Shown here: positions 7,459 to 17,066 of the stretch, in pieces
How positions within the stretch are numbered: position 1 is the stretch's first letter
Layout: the number at the start of each line of letters is the position of its first letter
Assembly: GCA_026705295.1 (NCBI GenBank)
Contig: JAPPBA010000011.1
Coordinates: 1-36,507 of the forward strand
Reading direction: 5' to 3'
Origin: Candidatus Palauibacter australiensis
Lineage (GTDB): Bacteria > Gemmatimonadota > Gemmatimonadetes > Palauibacterales > Palauibacteraceae
DNA: 36,507 nt
Translations under genes and position numbers: made by a program
The notes under the pieces: model-generated
Seen by the model: the letters and a program-made list of their open reading frames with translations, nothing else
Database searches by the model: none
Told to the model about the DNA's origin: nothing

Positions 7459-7859
7459 ATCGCCTGATTCCAGTTGTGGTGCTCGCCGCGACGTGCGGGA
7501 CCGGGTCATGGGAGGTCGCGGCACAGATCCGGCCGCCGATCTACGAGCGCGAGGTCTTCACCTACCCCGCCTTCGACCGACGCGACCCGTTCCAGCCGCT
7601 TCACCTCGACACCCGGGCGGGGCCCCGTTTCGGCGACCTGGCACTGGTCGGCGTGCTTTATACCCCCCAGCTCGGCAGCGTGGCGATTCTGACCGATCGA
7701 ACGACCGGCCGGCGATACCGCGCCCGCGAACGCGACAACATCGGCGCGGCCCGCGTCGTACAAATCCGTACGGAGGAGGTGGATTTCGTGATCACGAGCT
7801 TCGGGGTCAGCCGTCGCGAGACGTTGCGCGTACGGCGCGAACGGGGGATGGGAACATGA
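7455..7859 (+). CDS. pilP: Type IV pilus assembly protein PilP
   Basis: 134 aa. The N-terminus MNRLIPVVVLAATCGTG is a signal sequence; the Cys14 context is not a strict lipobox, so lipidation is uncertain. The FDRRDPFQPL motif (about 40-49) is the conserved core of PilP. A small beta domain follows (LALVGVLYTPQLGSVAILTD). Family role: periplasmic protein bridging PilNO to the N0 domain of the PilQ secretin. Shorter than the usual 170 aa. Both ends overlap neighbours by 4 nt (ATGA), a sign of translational coupling. Confidence 0.85.
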   Translation: MNRLIPVVVLAATCGTGSWEVAAQIRPPIYEREVFTYPAFDRRDPFQPLHLDTRAGPRFGDLALVGVLYTPQLGSVAILTDRTTGRRYRARERDNIGAARVVQIRTEEVDFVITSFGVSRRETLRVRRERGMGT

Positions 7860-9619
7860 TCTCGCGGATCATTCTTCCCTTCGCCATGGCGGTCGCCGCG
7901 GGGCCCGCGGCCGAAATGCGGGAAGTGAGGATCGCGTCAGCGGGGACGGACACCGAGATCACGGTGGTCGTCGGCGGACCGGCCACACACCGCCACATGA
8001 TGCTCACCAATCCTCCGCGGCTGCTCCTGGACATAAGGGGAGCGAACCTGGGACTGGCGCACCGCCGCTACGACCGGATCGACCGCGGCGGAGTTCTCGG
8101 CATGCGCTCAACCCAGTTCCGGCCGGAGACGGTGCGACTCGTATTCGACCTCGATCGGGAAGTCGTCTACGACGTCACCGCGGACTCCGGAGCGATTCGC
8201 GTGACATTCCGGAACCCCGGGCCGCCTTTTGCTGCCTGGTCCACAACGGATGTTCGGCAGCCTTCCGAGACGGATGTCCGGGGAGCTGCCGGGCCGCCGT
8301 CCGTCGTGCCGACGACCGAGCCGCGCATGTCGGTGGTGTACGACAGCGCCTCCATGCTCGACGTCCTGGCCGGGTTCTCCGAGTTTGCCGACATCTCCGT
8401 CGTCCCTAACGGGGACGTCGCCTCCGTCGTCGTTCGAGGCATCGATATCCGCGACCAGCCCTGGGACGTGGCGCTCAACGCGATCCTGTCGGCCCAGAAC
8501 CTCGGCTGGCACCGGACCGAGAGCGGGATCATCGTCGTGGACTGGCTGGAGAACCTCCAGGCGCGGGATCAACTGCTCAGCGAAACGCGCGTGATCCGGG
8601 TCAACTACGCACGGGCGGATTCGGTGGCCGAGACGCTCCGACACCTGGCCACGCCCAACCGCGGCCAGGTCGTTTCGTTCTCGGGCAGCAACACCGTCAT
8701 TGTGACCGACGCACCGTCCGTCGTCGCGCGGATGGATACGATCATCGCGGCGCTGGACCGACGGCTACCGCAGGTCGCGATCGAGGCGAAGATCGTCTTC
8801 GTCGATCGGACGGACGTACAGCAACTGGGGATCGTGTACGACCTCAAGGAGCGGAACGGCGGCGTCGTGGAGCAGGGTCTCAATGACCTCATCGCGGTGC
8901 CCGACCCCAATGCGCCGCCGCAACTCGTCGATGTGGACGGCGATGGGACCGTCGATCAGGGGTTCGTCCGGCGGACGAACGAAACGCTCGTGAGCCTGGG
9001 AGGTTCGGCGGTCGCGGCGTTGGCGAACGCGAACGATCGTCCGATCGGGCCCGCCCTCCAGATTCTGACGGCCGTGGCGTTCGGCGAGTTCTCCCTCTTT
9101 TCGTTCCTCGAAGCGCTCGAGTCCCACCAGTTGTCGGACGTGCAGGCTGCGCCGTCGATCCAGGTCGTGGACCACGCGCACGCAAGGATCCAGGTGGGCG
9201 AACGCACCCCGATCCGGGTCCTGGAGCCGGGAGCCCAGACCGAGTCCGCGCGGGTCAACGTCGACTTCGAGGACACGGGGATCATTCTGGATGTCGTTCC
9301 GCACGTGACGAACAACAACCAGATCCGGCTGGAACTGATGGCCGAACGCTCCGGCCTGAAGCTCGGACTCTCGGATGTGGGCTTCGTGTTCGAGAAACAG
9401 ATCGGTGAGACGACGCTGTTGCTCGATGACGGCGAGACGGCTGTGATCGGCGGACTCACGCTGAGCGAGGTGAGCCGGAGCCACAGCGGGATTCCCGGGT
9501 TGATGAACCTTCCGCTGATCGGAAATCTGTTCCGGAGCACCAAGGAGAACGAAGTGAAGCAGGACCTCATCATCCTCGTCACGCCCCACATCGTCCGTCG
9601 CCGGGCCGAGGGCCGATAA
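7856..9619 (+). CDS. pilQ: Type IV pilus secretin PilQ
   Basis: 587 aa from the ATG at 7856 (ATGA overlap with pilP). Order of parts: signal peptide (about 1-20), one AMIN domain (about 22-125, with RLLLDIRGANLGL), an STN/N0 domain (about 155-225, ASMLDVLAGFSEFADISV to WDVALNAILSAQNLGW), a secretin N1 domain (about 240-300, RVIRVNYARADSVAETL) and the secretin barrel (about 305-580). The secretin signature is seen as VPHVTNNNQIRLEL, ETAVIGGLTLSE and SGIPGLMNLPLIGNLF. Family role: outer-membrane multimer through which the pilus exits. It has one AMIN domain where longer homologues have two or three. It is the last pil gene; aroC follows after 106 nt. Confidence 0.93.
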   Translation: MISRIILPFAMAVAAGPAAEMREVRIASAGTDTEITVVVGGPATHRHMMLTNPPRLLLDIRGANLGLAHRRYDRIDRGGVLGMRSTQFRPETVRLVFDLDREVVYDVTADSGAIRVTFRNPGPPFAAWSTTDVRQPSETDVRGAAGPPSVVPTTEPRMSVVYDSASMLDVLAGFSEFADISVVPNGDVASVVVRGIDIRDQPWDVALNAILSAQNLGWHRTESGIIVVDWLENLQARDQLLSETRVIRVNYARADSVAETLRHLATPNRGQVVSFSGSNTVIVTDAPSVVARMDTIIAALDRRLPQVAIEAKIVFVDRTDVQQLGIVYDLKERNGGVVEQGLNDLIAVPDPNAPPQLVDVDGDGTVDQGFVRRTNETLVSLGGSAVAALANANDRPIGPALQILTAVAFGEFSLFSFLEALESHQLSDVQAAPSIQVVDHAHARIQVGERTPIRVLEPGAQTESARVNVDFEDTGIILDVVPHVTNNNQIRLELMAERSGLKLGLSDVGFVFEKQIGETTLLLDDGETAVIGGLTLSEVSRSHSGIPGLMNLPLIGNLFRSTKENEVKQDLIILVTPHIVRRRAEGR

Positions 9620-9671
9620 GGGGACGGCAGGTTGCGGCTCCCGCCCTCGGCGAATCCTTTTCCCGCCGTTG

Positions 9672-9683
9672 GAACGGCCGTTC
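9672..9683. repeat. 12-bp palindrome upstream of aroC
   Basis: GAACGGCCGTTC is a perfect palindrome 42 bp before the aroC ATG, in the 106-nt pilQ-aroC gap. Candidate operator; no family can be named. Confidence 0.4.
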
Positions 9684-9697
9684 GATGAGGAGCGATC

Positions 9698-9717
9698 CAC
9701 GCGATGTTCACGCGATG
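9698..9717 (+). repeat. Direct repeats in the aroC leader
   Basis: CACGCGATG occurs twice with starts 11 nt apart (9698 and 9709), about one helical turn. A CGATGAGGA motif also occurs at 9683 and 9713. The last copy supplies the GAGG that serves as the aroC ribosome-binding site. A 15-codon open frame (ATG 9685, stop 9730-9732) runs through the repeats and overlaps the aroC start. Confidence 0.4.
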
Positions 9718-9725
9718 AGGACGAA

Positions 9726-10919
9726 ATGCTGAGGTGTCTGAGGTTGACCACGGCGGGCGAAACGCACGGTCCGGCCGTGGTCGCCGTGCTGGAAGGGATC
9801 CCCGCCGGATTGCCGCTCGCGCCCGAGGATATCGCGGGGGAGCTGGCGCGCCGGCAGGGCGGGCACGGCCGCGGGGGCCGCATGAAGATCGAGAAGGATG
9901 TGGGCGAGATCTTCGGCGGGGTGCGCCTCGGGGAGACGCTGGGGGCTCCGGTCGCGGTCCGGATCCCCAACCGCGACTTCAGGAACTGGGGCGCGGCGAT
10001 GGCGGTCGAGGCGCCGGAGGTGGACGACGACGAACTCCTGCGCCGGGTGTACCTGCCGCGCCCGGGACACGCCGACCTCGCGGGGATGCTGAAGTACGGG
10101 CGGACGGACGCGCGCGACATCCTCGAGCGGGCAAGCGCGCGGGAGACCGCCGCGCGGGTCGCCGCCGGGGCCGTCGCCAAGCGGCTGCTGGGCGAGTTCG
10201 GCGTGCGCGTCGAGAGTCACGTGGTGTCGATCGGTCCGGTGGAGGCGCCGTCCGGCTTGCCGCTGCCGGAGGACCTGCTCGCCGTGGCCGACGCGTCGGT
10301 CGTACGCTGCATCGACCCCGATGCGACCGCCGCGATGGTCGACGCGATCGATGCGGCCCGTCGCGCCGGCGACTCGCTGGGAGGCGTTTTCGAGGTCGTC
10401 GCGCGCGGCGTTCCCGTGGGCCTCGGGAGCTACGTCACCTGGGAGACCCGCCTCGGCGGCCGCATCGGCGGCGCGATGATGTCGATTCACGCGATGAAGG
10501 GTGTCGAGATCGGGATGGGATTCGAAGCCGCGCGTCACCGGGGTTCCGATGTCCACGACGAGATCGAGCGGGATCCGGCGCGGCGCGGGAGCGGAGGCTA
10601 CCGGCGGCGGCGGAACAACGCGGGAGGCCTGGAAGGCGGAATGACGACGGGAGGCGACATCGTCGCCCGCGTGGCGATGAAGCCGCTCAGTTCGCTGCGC
10701 CGCCCCCTGGACAGCGTGGACACCCGGACCGGAGAACCCGCCAAGGCGGTCCTCGAGCGCAGCGACGTGTGCGCGGTGCCGGCCGCCGGGATCGTCGGGG
10801 AGGCGATGATGGCGCTGGTGCTGGCGGACGCGTGGATCGAGAAGTTCGGCGGCGACAGCCTCGCCGAGATGCGGTCCAACGTGGAGAGCTACCTCGCCCG
10901 AATCGGGGACGCGGAGTGA
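9726..10919 (+). CDS. aroC: Chorismate synthase
   Basis: 397 aa, the usual bacterial length. Catalyses the last step of the shikimate pathway, trans-elimination of phosphate from EPSP to give chorismate, using reduced FMN. Motifs seen: GETHGP (11-16), RRQGGHGRGGRMKIEKD, LPRPGHADL, the ASARETAARVAAGAVAK helix, RRRRNNAGGLEGGMTTG and the C-terminal VPAAGIVGEAMMALVLADAW. The ATG at 9726 has GAGG five bases upstream; an in-frame TTG at 9669 would add non-conserved residues. It follows pilQ and lies 1 nt before aroK. The pilQ-aroK neighbourhood is long known in proteobacteria; here aroC is inserted. The flavin reductase activity needed for FMN is not encoded nearby. Confidence 0.95.
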   Translation: MLRCLRLTTAGETHGPAVVAVLEGIPAGLPLAPEDIAGELARRQGGHGRGGRMKIEKDVGEIFGGVRLGETLGAPVAVRIPNRDFRNWGAAMAVEAPEVDDDELLRRVYLPRPGHADLAGMLKYGRTDARDILERASARETAARVAAGAVAKRLLGEFGVRVESHVVSIGPVEAPSGLPLPEDLLAVADASVVRCIDPDATAAMVDAIDAARRAGDSLGGVFEVVARGVPVGLGSYVTWETRLGGRIGGAMMSIHAMKGVEIGMGFEAARHRGSDVHDEIERDPARRGSGGYRRRRNNAGGLEGGMTTGGDIVARVAMKPLSSLRRPLDSVDTRTGEPAKAVLERSDVCAVPAAGIVGEAMMALVLADAWIEKFGGDSLAEMRSNVESYLARIGDAE

Positions 10920-10920
10920 C

Positions 10921-11508
10921 GTGGCGAGTGTACCCGGAAAGATCTGGCTCGTCGGTCTCTCCGGATCGGGGAAGAGCACCATAGGCCCGATCCTCGCGCG
11001 ACATTTGGGCTACCGGTTCGTCGACCTGGACCGCGAGATCGAAGCGCGCGCCGGCGAGTCGATCTCCCGCATGTTCCGTCGCCGCGGGGAAGGCGAGTTC
11101 CGGCGGCTCGAGGCCGCCGCCGCCGCCCGCGCGGCCCGAAAGAAAAACGTCGTTGTCGCGACCGGGGGCGGGTGGATGGCGCGCCGGGACATCGACCGCA
11201 CGTCGGGCGGCCGGGTACGCGTCTGGTTGCGCGTGCGCCCCGAGACCGCGATCCATCGCCTCTCCCGCGAGGGCGCCGAGTCCCGGCCTCTGCTGGCCGG
11301 ACCCGACCCCGCGGCCGCGCTCGCCACGCAGCTCGCGGCGCGGGAGGCCGCCTACGCGGAGGCCGAAGTGGTGCTGGAGACGGATGGCCGGGAACCGGAA
11401 GATGTCGTGGAGGTAGCGCTGAGGAGTCTGCGGCATTTCGCCGCCGGCCGGCAGGGAGGCAGGGAAGGACCGACGGAAGTACCAACGGAAGGACAACAGG
11501 AGAGTTGA
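10921..11508 (+). CDS. aroK: Shikimate kinase
   Basis: 195 aa. Phosphorylates shikimate at O3 with ATP. Walker A GLSGSGKST (12-20), the shikimate-binding DLD (Asp35, Asp37), a GEGEFRRLE segment (about 56-64), the ATGGGW substrate motif (about 79-84) and a lid with ESRPLLAG (about 120-127) are all present. GTG start 1 nt after aroC, so the two are surely co-transcribed. The last 20 residues (HFAAGRQGG through PTEGQQES) are a low-complexity tail beyond the normal fold, encoded by short GGAAG-type DNA repeats. A gluconate kinase-like paralogue is less likely given DLD plus the aroC partner. Confidence 0.93.
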   Translation: MASVPGKIWLVGLSGSGKSTIGPILARHLGYRFVDLDREIEARAGESISRMFRRRGEGEFRRLEAAAAARAARKKNVVVATGGGWMARRDIDRTSGGRVRVWLRVRPETAIHRLSREGAESRPLLAGPDPAAALATQLAAREAAYAEAEVVLETDGREPEDVVEVALRSLRHFAAGRQGGREGPTEVPTEGQQES

Positions 11509-11518
11509 GAGACAGCCC

Positions 11519-14074
11519 GTGAATCTCGTCATCGTGGAGTCGCCGGCGAAGGCCCGCACCCTGGAGTCGTATCTCGGGGCCGGATTCAGCGTGCAGGCAT
11601 CCGTCGGACACGTCCGGGACCTCCCCAGAAGCGGCCTCGGCGTCGACGTCGATAAGGGGTTCGAGCCGGAGTACGTCACCATCGAGGGGAAGGAACCCGT
11701 CCTCCGCAAGCTGCGCGCGGCGGCGGCGAAGGCGGATTCCATCCTCCTCGCCACGGACCCCGACCGGGAGGGCGAGGCGATCGCCTATCACATCGTCGAG
11801 GCCCTGACCCAGCGGAAGCGGTCGCTCCGGGAGCGGTTCCACCGCATCACGTTCAACGAGATCACGAAGAGCGCCGTGCTCGAGGCGCTCAAGGAGCCGG
11901 GCGAGATCGACCTCCCCCGCATCGAGGCCCAGCAGGCGCGCAGGATTCTGGATCGTCTCGTCGGGTACAGGGTCTCCCCGCTCCTGTGGAAGAAGATCAA
12001 GCCGGGTCTCTCGGCCGGCCGCGTGCAGTCGGTCGCCGTCCGCCTGCTCGTGGAGCGCGAGCGGGAACGGCGCGCCTTCCGGAGCGGCGCCTGGTGGCGC
12101 CTGCGCGCGCACCTCGCCGCGGACGGGGGCGCCTTCACGGCCGACCTCGCCGCCCTCGACGGGGTGGCGATCGCCCGGGGCCGGGATTTCGATGAGCGCA
12201 CCGGCGCCCTCAAGCCCGGCCGCAAGGTGGTCCTGCTGGACCGGGAACGCGCCGAGGCGCTCCGCGCGCGGTTGGCCGACGCCACCTTCACGGTCGTCAG
12301 CCTGCGGGAGAAGCGGTCGAAGCGGAGCCCGTATCCTCCGTTCACGACGGCGACCCTCCAGCAGGAGGCCAACCGCAAGCTGAACCTCGGGGCCCGGGAG
12401 ACGATGCGGACCGCCCAGGCGCTCTACGAGGCCGGCCGCATCACTTACATGAGGACCGATTCCGTCACACTCTCCGAGGCTGCGATCACGGCGATCCGAA
12501 GCCGCGTGGCGGCCCGGTACGGGAAGGAGTACCTGAGCCCGGCCCCACGGCGCTACAAGACGAAGTCCCGCTCGGCGCAGGAGGCCCACGAGGCGATTCG
12601 CCCGGCCGGCACCGACATGCGGACGGCGGATGAACTCGGACTCACCGGCCGGCAGAAGGCGCTCTACGAGCTGATCTGGAGACGCGCGGTCGCGACGCAG
12701 ATGGCCGATGCCCGGCTGCGGCACCTGACCGTGCAGGTGGATGCGGAGGAGGCGCGCTTCCGGGCCGCGGGGAAGGTCATCGAGTTCCCCGGCTTCTTCC
12801 GCGCCTACGTCGAAGGCTCCGACGACCCGGACGCGGCGCTGGAGAACCAGGAGACGGTCCTCCCGGACATGCGCGAGGGTCAGACGCTCGAGAAGCGCAA
12901 GCTGGAGACCCGGAAGCACGAGACGAAGCCGCCCCCCCGCTTCACGGACGCGGCGCTCGTGAAGGAACTGGAGGCGGACGGGATCGGGCGTCCCTCCACG
13001 TACGCCGCCATTATCTCGACCGTCGTCGATCGAGGGTACGCCGTACGGCAGAACAAGCAACTCGTCCCCACCTTCATCGCCTTCGCGGTGACCGGCCTCC
13101 TCGAGGATCACTTCCCGAACCTCGTCGACACCGGGTTCACCTCCGAGATGGAGGATGCGCTGGACGAGATCGCTCGCGGCAATGTGGACTGGCGCGCCTA
13201 CCTCGGGGATTTCTACAGCGGCGGAGACGGTCTCGAAGCGCGACTCGTCGAGCGCGAAGCGGCCATCGACCCGCGCGAAGCCTCGACCGTGCGGCTCCAG
13301 GACCTCACTCCCCGCGTGCGGATCGGCCGCTACGGGCCCTTCCTCGAACTCGAGAAGAACGGCGACCGGCTCACCGCGTCCCTCCCCGACGACGTCGCCC
13401 CGGCCGACCTCAGCGAGGAGCAGGCGATCGACCTCCTGCGGAAGCGGGCGGAAGGTCCGGACCGTCTCGGGGAGGACCCCGATTCCGGCGAGGCCATCTA
13501 CCTCATGGAGGGGCGCTTCGGTCCCTACGTACAGCGGGGCGAGCGGGCGGACGGGCAGAAGCCGAAACGCGCCTCCCTCCCGAAGAACATGCGGCCGGAG
13601 GATGTGTCGCTGGCGACGGCGCTCAAACTGCTCGCCATGCCCGCCCCGCTCGGCGCCCACCCGGAGAGCGGCGACCCGGTGAAGGTGGGCATCGGGCGCT
13701 ACGGCCCGTACGTCGTCCACCAGTCGGACTACCGTTCGCTCACGGAGAGCGACGATCCGCTCGAGATCACCTTCGAGCGCGCCATGGAGCTGCTCTCCGC
13801 ACCCAAGACGCGCGGCCGCCGGGCGAGCGCCACGCCGCTGCGGGAAGTCGGCGCGCACCCGGATGACGGCGAGCCGATCGCGATCTTCAAAGGTCGCTAC
13901 GGGCCCTACGTGAAACACGGCAAGACGAACGCGTCGCTGCCCAGGGGGATGGAGCCCGACGAGGTCACGCTGGACGTGGCGCTGGACCTGCTGAAGAAGC
14001 GGAGGGAGCGCGACGCGACCCGAAAGGCGGGGGGGCGGCGCGGCGGCTCCCGCAAGAAGTCGTCGAGAAAATGA
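11519..14074 (+). CDS. topA: DNA topoisomerase I
   Basis: 851 aa, type IA topoisomerase that relaxes negative supercoils. N-terminal Toprim domain with VIVESPAKA (4-12) and the acidic metal triad region [10 protein letters not shown] (78-87: Asp80, Asp82, Glu84). The catalytic tyrosine is Tyr310 in [11 protein letters not shown]. The C-terminus has no cysteine zinc ribbons. Instead it has four copies of a GRYGP(F/Y) repeat unit (near residues 601, 665, 725 and 792), as in actinobacterial-style TopA, then a basic tail [12 protein letters not shown] that should bind DNA. GTG start, 10 nt after aroK. It overlaps the recombinase gene by 4 nt (ATGA). Confidence 0.95.
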   Translation: MNLVIVESPAKARTLESYLGAGFSVQASVGHVRDLPRSGLGVDVDKGFEPEYVTIEGKEPVLRKLRAAAAKADSILLATDPDREGEAIAYHIVEALTQRKRSLRERFHRITFNEITKSAVLEALKEPGEIDLPRIEAQQARRILDRLVGYRVSPLLWKKIKPGLSAGRVQSVAVRLLVERERERRAFRSGAWWRLRAHLAADGGAFTADLAALDGVAIARGRDFDERTGALKPGRKVVLLDRERAEALRARLADATFTVVSLREKRSKRSPYPPFTTATLQQEANRKLNLGARETMRTAQALYEAGRITYMRTDSVTLSEAAITAIRSRVAARYGKEYLSPAPRRYKTKSRSAQEAHEAIRPAGTDMRTADELGLTGRQKALYELIWRRAVATQMADARLRHLTVQVDAEEARFRAAGKVIEFPGFFRAYVEGSDDPDAALENQETVLPDMREGQTLEKRKLETRKHETKPPPRFTDAALVKELEADGIGRPSTYAAIISTVVDRGYAVRQNKQLVPTFIAFAVTGLLEDHFPNLVDTGFTSEMEDALDEIARGNVDWRAYLGDFYSGGDGLEARLVEREAAIDPREASTVRLQDLTPRVRIGRYGPFLELEKNGDRLTASLPDDVAPADLSEEQAIDLLRKRAEGPDRLGEDPDSGEAIYLMEGRFGPYVQRGERADGQKPKRASLPKNMRPEDVSLATALKLLAMPAPLGAHPESGDPVKVGIGRYGPYVVHQSDYRSLTESDDPLEITFERAMELLSAPKTRGRRASATPLREVGAHPDDGEPIAIFKGRYGPYVKHGKTNASLPRGMEPDEVTLDVALDLLKKRRERDATRKAGGRRGGSRKKSSRK

Positions 14075-15015
14075 CCCGGACGTCCGCGCCCGCCGATGCG
14101 GGGGCGCGAGCTCGACGCGCATGGGTCGACGACTTCCTTCGCTACGCCCGCTCCGAGCGCCGGCTGTCCCCCAACACCGTGTCCGCATACCGCCGCGACC
14201 TCGGCCAGTTCGAGGCCTTCGTGAGCGCGTACGAGGGGACGCACGACTGGGGCTGGGCGGACGTGCATCGCCTGTCCATCCGTTCCTTCATGGGACACCT
14301 GGAGTCGCGCGGGCTGAAGCGTTCCTCGATCGCCCGCAAGCTCGCCGCCGTGCGCGCCTTCTTCGCCTTCCTCCGGCGCACGGACCGGGTGGAAGCCAGC
14401 CCGGCCCGGCTCGTCCGTACCCCCCGCCGCGACCGGACGCTGCCCTCCTTCCTGAGCGAAGAGGACGCCCGTGAGCTGCTCGACTCCGCGGGCGAGGCGG
14501 CGCGACGGGACGGGTCCGCGGTGGCGCTCCGTCGCTGGGCCCTCCTCGAGTTGCTGTACTCGTGCGGACTGCGGCTGGCGGAGGTGCAGGGTCTCGACGT
14601 AACCGCCGTGGACCGCCGCACCGGGCAGGTTCGAGCGCTCGGCAAGGGCGGGAAGGAGCGGGTGGTCCCTCTCGGCCGCCGCGCCTCGGAAGCGCTCGGC
14701 GCCTATTTCGGGAAACGGGGGGAAAGCGCCTCCCGCGCCGCGTTCCTCTCCGTTCGCGGCACCCGCCTCTCGCGGCGGCAGATCCAGCGCGACGTGACGG
14801 CCCAGCTCGCGCGGGTCGCGGAGGGCGACCGGCTGACCACGCATTCGCTGCGCCACTCCTTCGCGACCCACCTTCTCGATCGCGGCGCGGACCTCGTTTC
14901 GGTGAAGGAGATGCTGGGACACGCGAGTCTGAGCACGACCCGGATCTACACGCACACATCCGTGGACCGCCTCAAGCGCGTACACTCCCGGGCCCACCCG
15001 CGCGGTGGAGAGTGA
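14071..15015 (+). CDS. xerC: XerC-type tyrosine recombinase
   Basis: 314 aa. The N-terminal SAM-like core-binding domain (about 17-105, with [16 protein letters not shown]) and a C-terminal catalytic domain with the full set of active-site residues are visible: Arg168 (SCGLRLAEV), a Lys in GKGGKER (191-197), His258 and Arg261 ([13 protein letters not shown]), His284 (LGHASLSTT) and Tyr293 (RIYTHTS). Family role: resolves chromosome dimers at dif with XerD. The position between topA and hslVU matches the codV/xerC position in Firmicutes, supporting a housekeeping role rather than a phage integrase. No dif-like site was found in the window. It overlaps topA by 4 nt; hslV follows after 16 nt. 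Confidence 0.9.
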   Translation: MTRTSAPADAGARARRAWVDDFLRYARSERRLSPNTVSAYRRDLGQFEAFVSAYEGTHDWGWADVHRLSIRSFMGHLESRGLKRSSIARKLAAVRAFFAFLRRTDRVEASPARLVRTPRRDRTLPSFLSEEDARELLDSAGEAARRDGSAVALRRWALLELLYSCGLRLAEVQGLDVTAVDRRTGQVRALGKGGKERVVPLGRRASEALGAYFGKRGESASRAAFLSVRGTRLSRRQIQRDVTAQLARVAEGDRLTTHSLRHSFATHLLDRGADLVSVKEMLGHASLSTTRIYTHTSVDRLKRVHSRAHPRGGE

Positions 15016-15031
15016 GAGGAGAGTGAAGAGC

Positions 15032-15589
15032 ATGATACGAGCCACGACGATCCTCTGCGTTCGGGTCGGAGGGGAGGTCGCGATGGCGGGTGACGGCCAG
15101 GTGACCATGGGGGAGACCGTCGTCAAGGCGAAGGCGAGCAAGCTCCGCACCATGCGCGACGGCCGGATCCTGGCGGGCTTCGCCGGCGGCGTCGCCGATG
15201 CGCTCACCCTGTTCGAGAAGTTCGAGGCGCAACTCGAACGCTACCCCCGCCACCTCACACGCGCGGCGGTGGAACTCGCGAAGGAGTGGCGGAGCGACCG
15301 CTATCTTCGGCGGCTGGAGGCGCTGCTCGCCGTCGCCGACCGGGAGACGAGCCTGCTCATCGCGGGCACGGGAGAGGTCATCGAACCGGATGACGGCATT
15401 CTCGCGCTCGGTTCCGGGGGGCCGCACGCGCTCGCCGCCGCGCGGGCCCTCGCCCGCCGGACGGATCTGACCGCCGCCGAGGTGGCCCGGCAGGCGCTCG
15501 AGATCGCGGCGGAGATCTGCGTGTACACGAACCGCGAGATCACGGTGCTCGAACTCGCGGACGCCGACGGCAACGGAAACGAGCCATGA
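15032..15589 (+). CDS. hslV: HslV (ClpQ) peptidase subunit of the HslUV protease
   Basis: 185 aa from the ATG at 15032, which has AGGAGAG eight bases upstream; an in-frame ATG at 15005 would lie inside xerC and lacks such a site. The N-terminus is [14 protein letters not shown]. HslV is an N-terminal-nucleophile hydrolase, so the catalytic residue should be Thr5, exposed by removal of a four-residue propeptide. [11 protein letters not shown] (about 18-28), [17 protein letters not shown] (about 51-67) and [18 protein letters not shown] are conserved. Forms two stacked hexameric rings capped by HslU. It overlaps hslU by 4 nt (ATGA). Confidence 0.95.
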   Translation: MIRATTILCVRVGGEVAMAGDGQVTMGETVVKAKASKLRTMRDGRILAGFAGGVADALTLFEKFEAQLERYPRHLTRAAVELAKEWRSDRYLRRLEALLAVADRETSLLIAGTGEVIEPDDGILALGSGGPHALAAARALARRTDLTAAEVARQALEIAAEICVYTNREITVLELADADGNGNEP

Positions 15590-17040
15590 AGACCGATATC
15601 AGTCCCGCCCCGGATCCCGGCGACGCCGGCATCGCGGCGGCGCTCACCCCGCGACAGATCGTCGAGGAACTCGACCAGTACATCATCGGACAGGACGAGG
15701 CGAAGAAGGCCGTCGCGATCGCGCTCCGCAACCGCTGGCGCCGGCAGAACGTCGACGAGGGCATGCGCGAGGAGATCCTCCCCAACAACATCATCCTCAT
15801 CGGCCCGACCGGCGTGGGGAAGACCGAGATCGCCCGCCGCCTCTCGCGGCTCGCCGGGGCTCCGTTCATCAAGGTCGAAGCCTCGAAGTTCACCGAAGTG
15901 GGCTACGTCGGCCGCGATGTGGAATCGATGATCCGGGATCTCCTCGAGATTGCGATCAAGCTCGTTCGCGAGGAGCAGGAGGCCCGTCACGGAGAGATCG
16001 CCGACCGACGAGTCGAGGAGCGCCTCCTGGATCTTCTTCTTCCTCCCGTAGCGGAGGGCGAGCCCGCAGCCGGTTCCGGTCGGGGCGAACAGCGGCAGTT
16101 CGTCGTGTCGCTCGCGGGACAGGCATCCGAAACCCGCTCCGACGAGCCCTCCGAGCAGCGCAAGCAGCGCACGCGGGAGAAGCTCCGCGGACTCCTGCGC
16201 GACGGCATGCTCGACGAGCGGGAGGTCGAAGTCGAGGTCAGCGAGAGCGCGGTCCCGATGCTGGATGTGGGGGGCGGCATGGAGAGCCTGGATTTCAACG
16301 TCGGGGAGGTCCTCAAGGGGGTTCTGCCGAAGAAAACGCGCCGCCGCCGGGTCTCGGTAGCGGACGCGCGCCGGATCCTGCGCTCCGAGGAACTCGCGAA
16401 CCTGGTCGACATGGAGGAGGTCACGGAACAGGCGCTCCGCCGGACCGAGAGCATGGGGATCGTCTTCCTCGACGAGATCGACAAGGTCGCCGGAAAGCAC
16501 GGAGGCGCCGGCCCCGACGTGTCGCGCGAGGGTGTGCAGCGCGACCTCCTGCCCATCGTCGAGGGGTCCACCGTCCAGACGCGGCACGGGATGGTCCGCA
16601 CCGACCACATCCTGTTCATCGCCGCCGGGGCCTTCCACATCGCGAAGCCCTCGGACCTGATCCCCGAACTCCAGGGCCGGTTCCCGATCCGCGTGGAACT
16701 CGAGAGCCTGGACGCGGAGGCGTTCACGCGCATCCTCCAGGAGCCTCGCTACGCCCTCCTCGCGCAGTACCAGGCACTCGTGGAGACCGAGTCCGTCCGG
16801 CTCGAATTCGAGGAAGGCGCGGTCCGCGAAATCGCCCGCATCGCGAGCCACGTGAACGAAAGGACGGAGAACATCGGCGCCCGGCGCCTCCACACGGTGC
16901 TCAGCACGCTCCTGGAGAAGATCCTCTTCGATCTGCCGGAGGCGCGGGCGAACGAGACGATCACCGTCGACGCGGACTTCGTGCGGGATCGCCTGTCGCG
17001 CATCGCGGACGACGAAGACCTGCGACGGTATATCCTGTAA
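15586..17040 (+). CDS. hslU: HslU (ClpY) AAA+ unfoldase subunit of the HslUV protease
   Basis: 484 aa. [23 protein letters not shown] opens the AAA+ core; Walker A GPTGVGKT (73-80), the pore motif GYVGRDVE (about 106-113), an intermediate domain rich in charged residues (about 115-240), Walker B VFLDEID (about 291-298), and an arginine-finger region [11 protein letters not shown]. The C-terminus RRYIL is the conserved tail that inserts between HslV subunits to activate the peptidase. Slightly longer than the 440-460 aa norm, mainly in the intermediate domain. The next gene, argF, starts 26 nt later. Confidence 0.95.
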   Translation: MKTDISPAPDPGDAGIAAALTPRQIVEELDQYIIGQDEAKKAVAIALRNRWRRQNVDEGMREEILPNNIILIGPTGVGKTEIARRLSRLAGAPFIKVEASKFTEVGYVGRDVESMIRDLLEIAIKLVREEQEARHGEIADRRVEERLLDLLLPPVAEGEPAAGSGRGEQRQFVVSLAGQASETRSDEPSEQRKQRTREKLRGLLRDGMLDEREVEVEVSESAVPMLDVGGGMESLDFNVGEVLKGVLPKKTRRRRVSVADARRILRSEELANLVDMEEVTEQALRRTESMGIVFLDEIDKVAGKHGGAGPDVSREGVQRDLLPIVEGSTVQTRHGMVRTDHILFIAAGAFHIAKPSDLIPELQGRFPIRVELESLDAEAFTRILQEPRYALLAQYQALVETESVRLEFEEGAVREIARIASHVNERTENIGARRLHTVLSTLLEKILFDLPEARANETITVDADFVRDRLSRIADDEDLRRYIL

Positions 17041-17066
17041 GCGGAGACCCGAGGACTCACGAAGCC

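Noticed and set aside
10889-14188. 1099-aa minus-strand open frame across aroK and topA
   Set aside because: Shadow of GC-rich coding sequence. It covers parts of several well-identified plus-strand genes and shows no motif.
14071-15015. Phage integrase or integron integrase
   Set aside because: The gene overlaps topA and is followed by hslVU, the classic housekeeping XerC position. No attachment repeats or mobile genes lie nearby.
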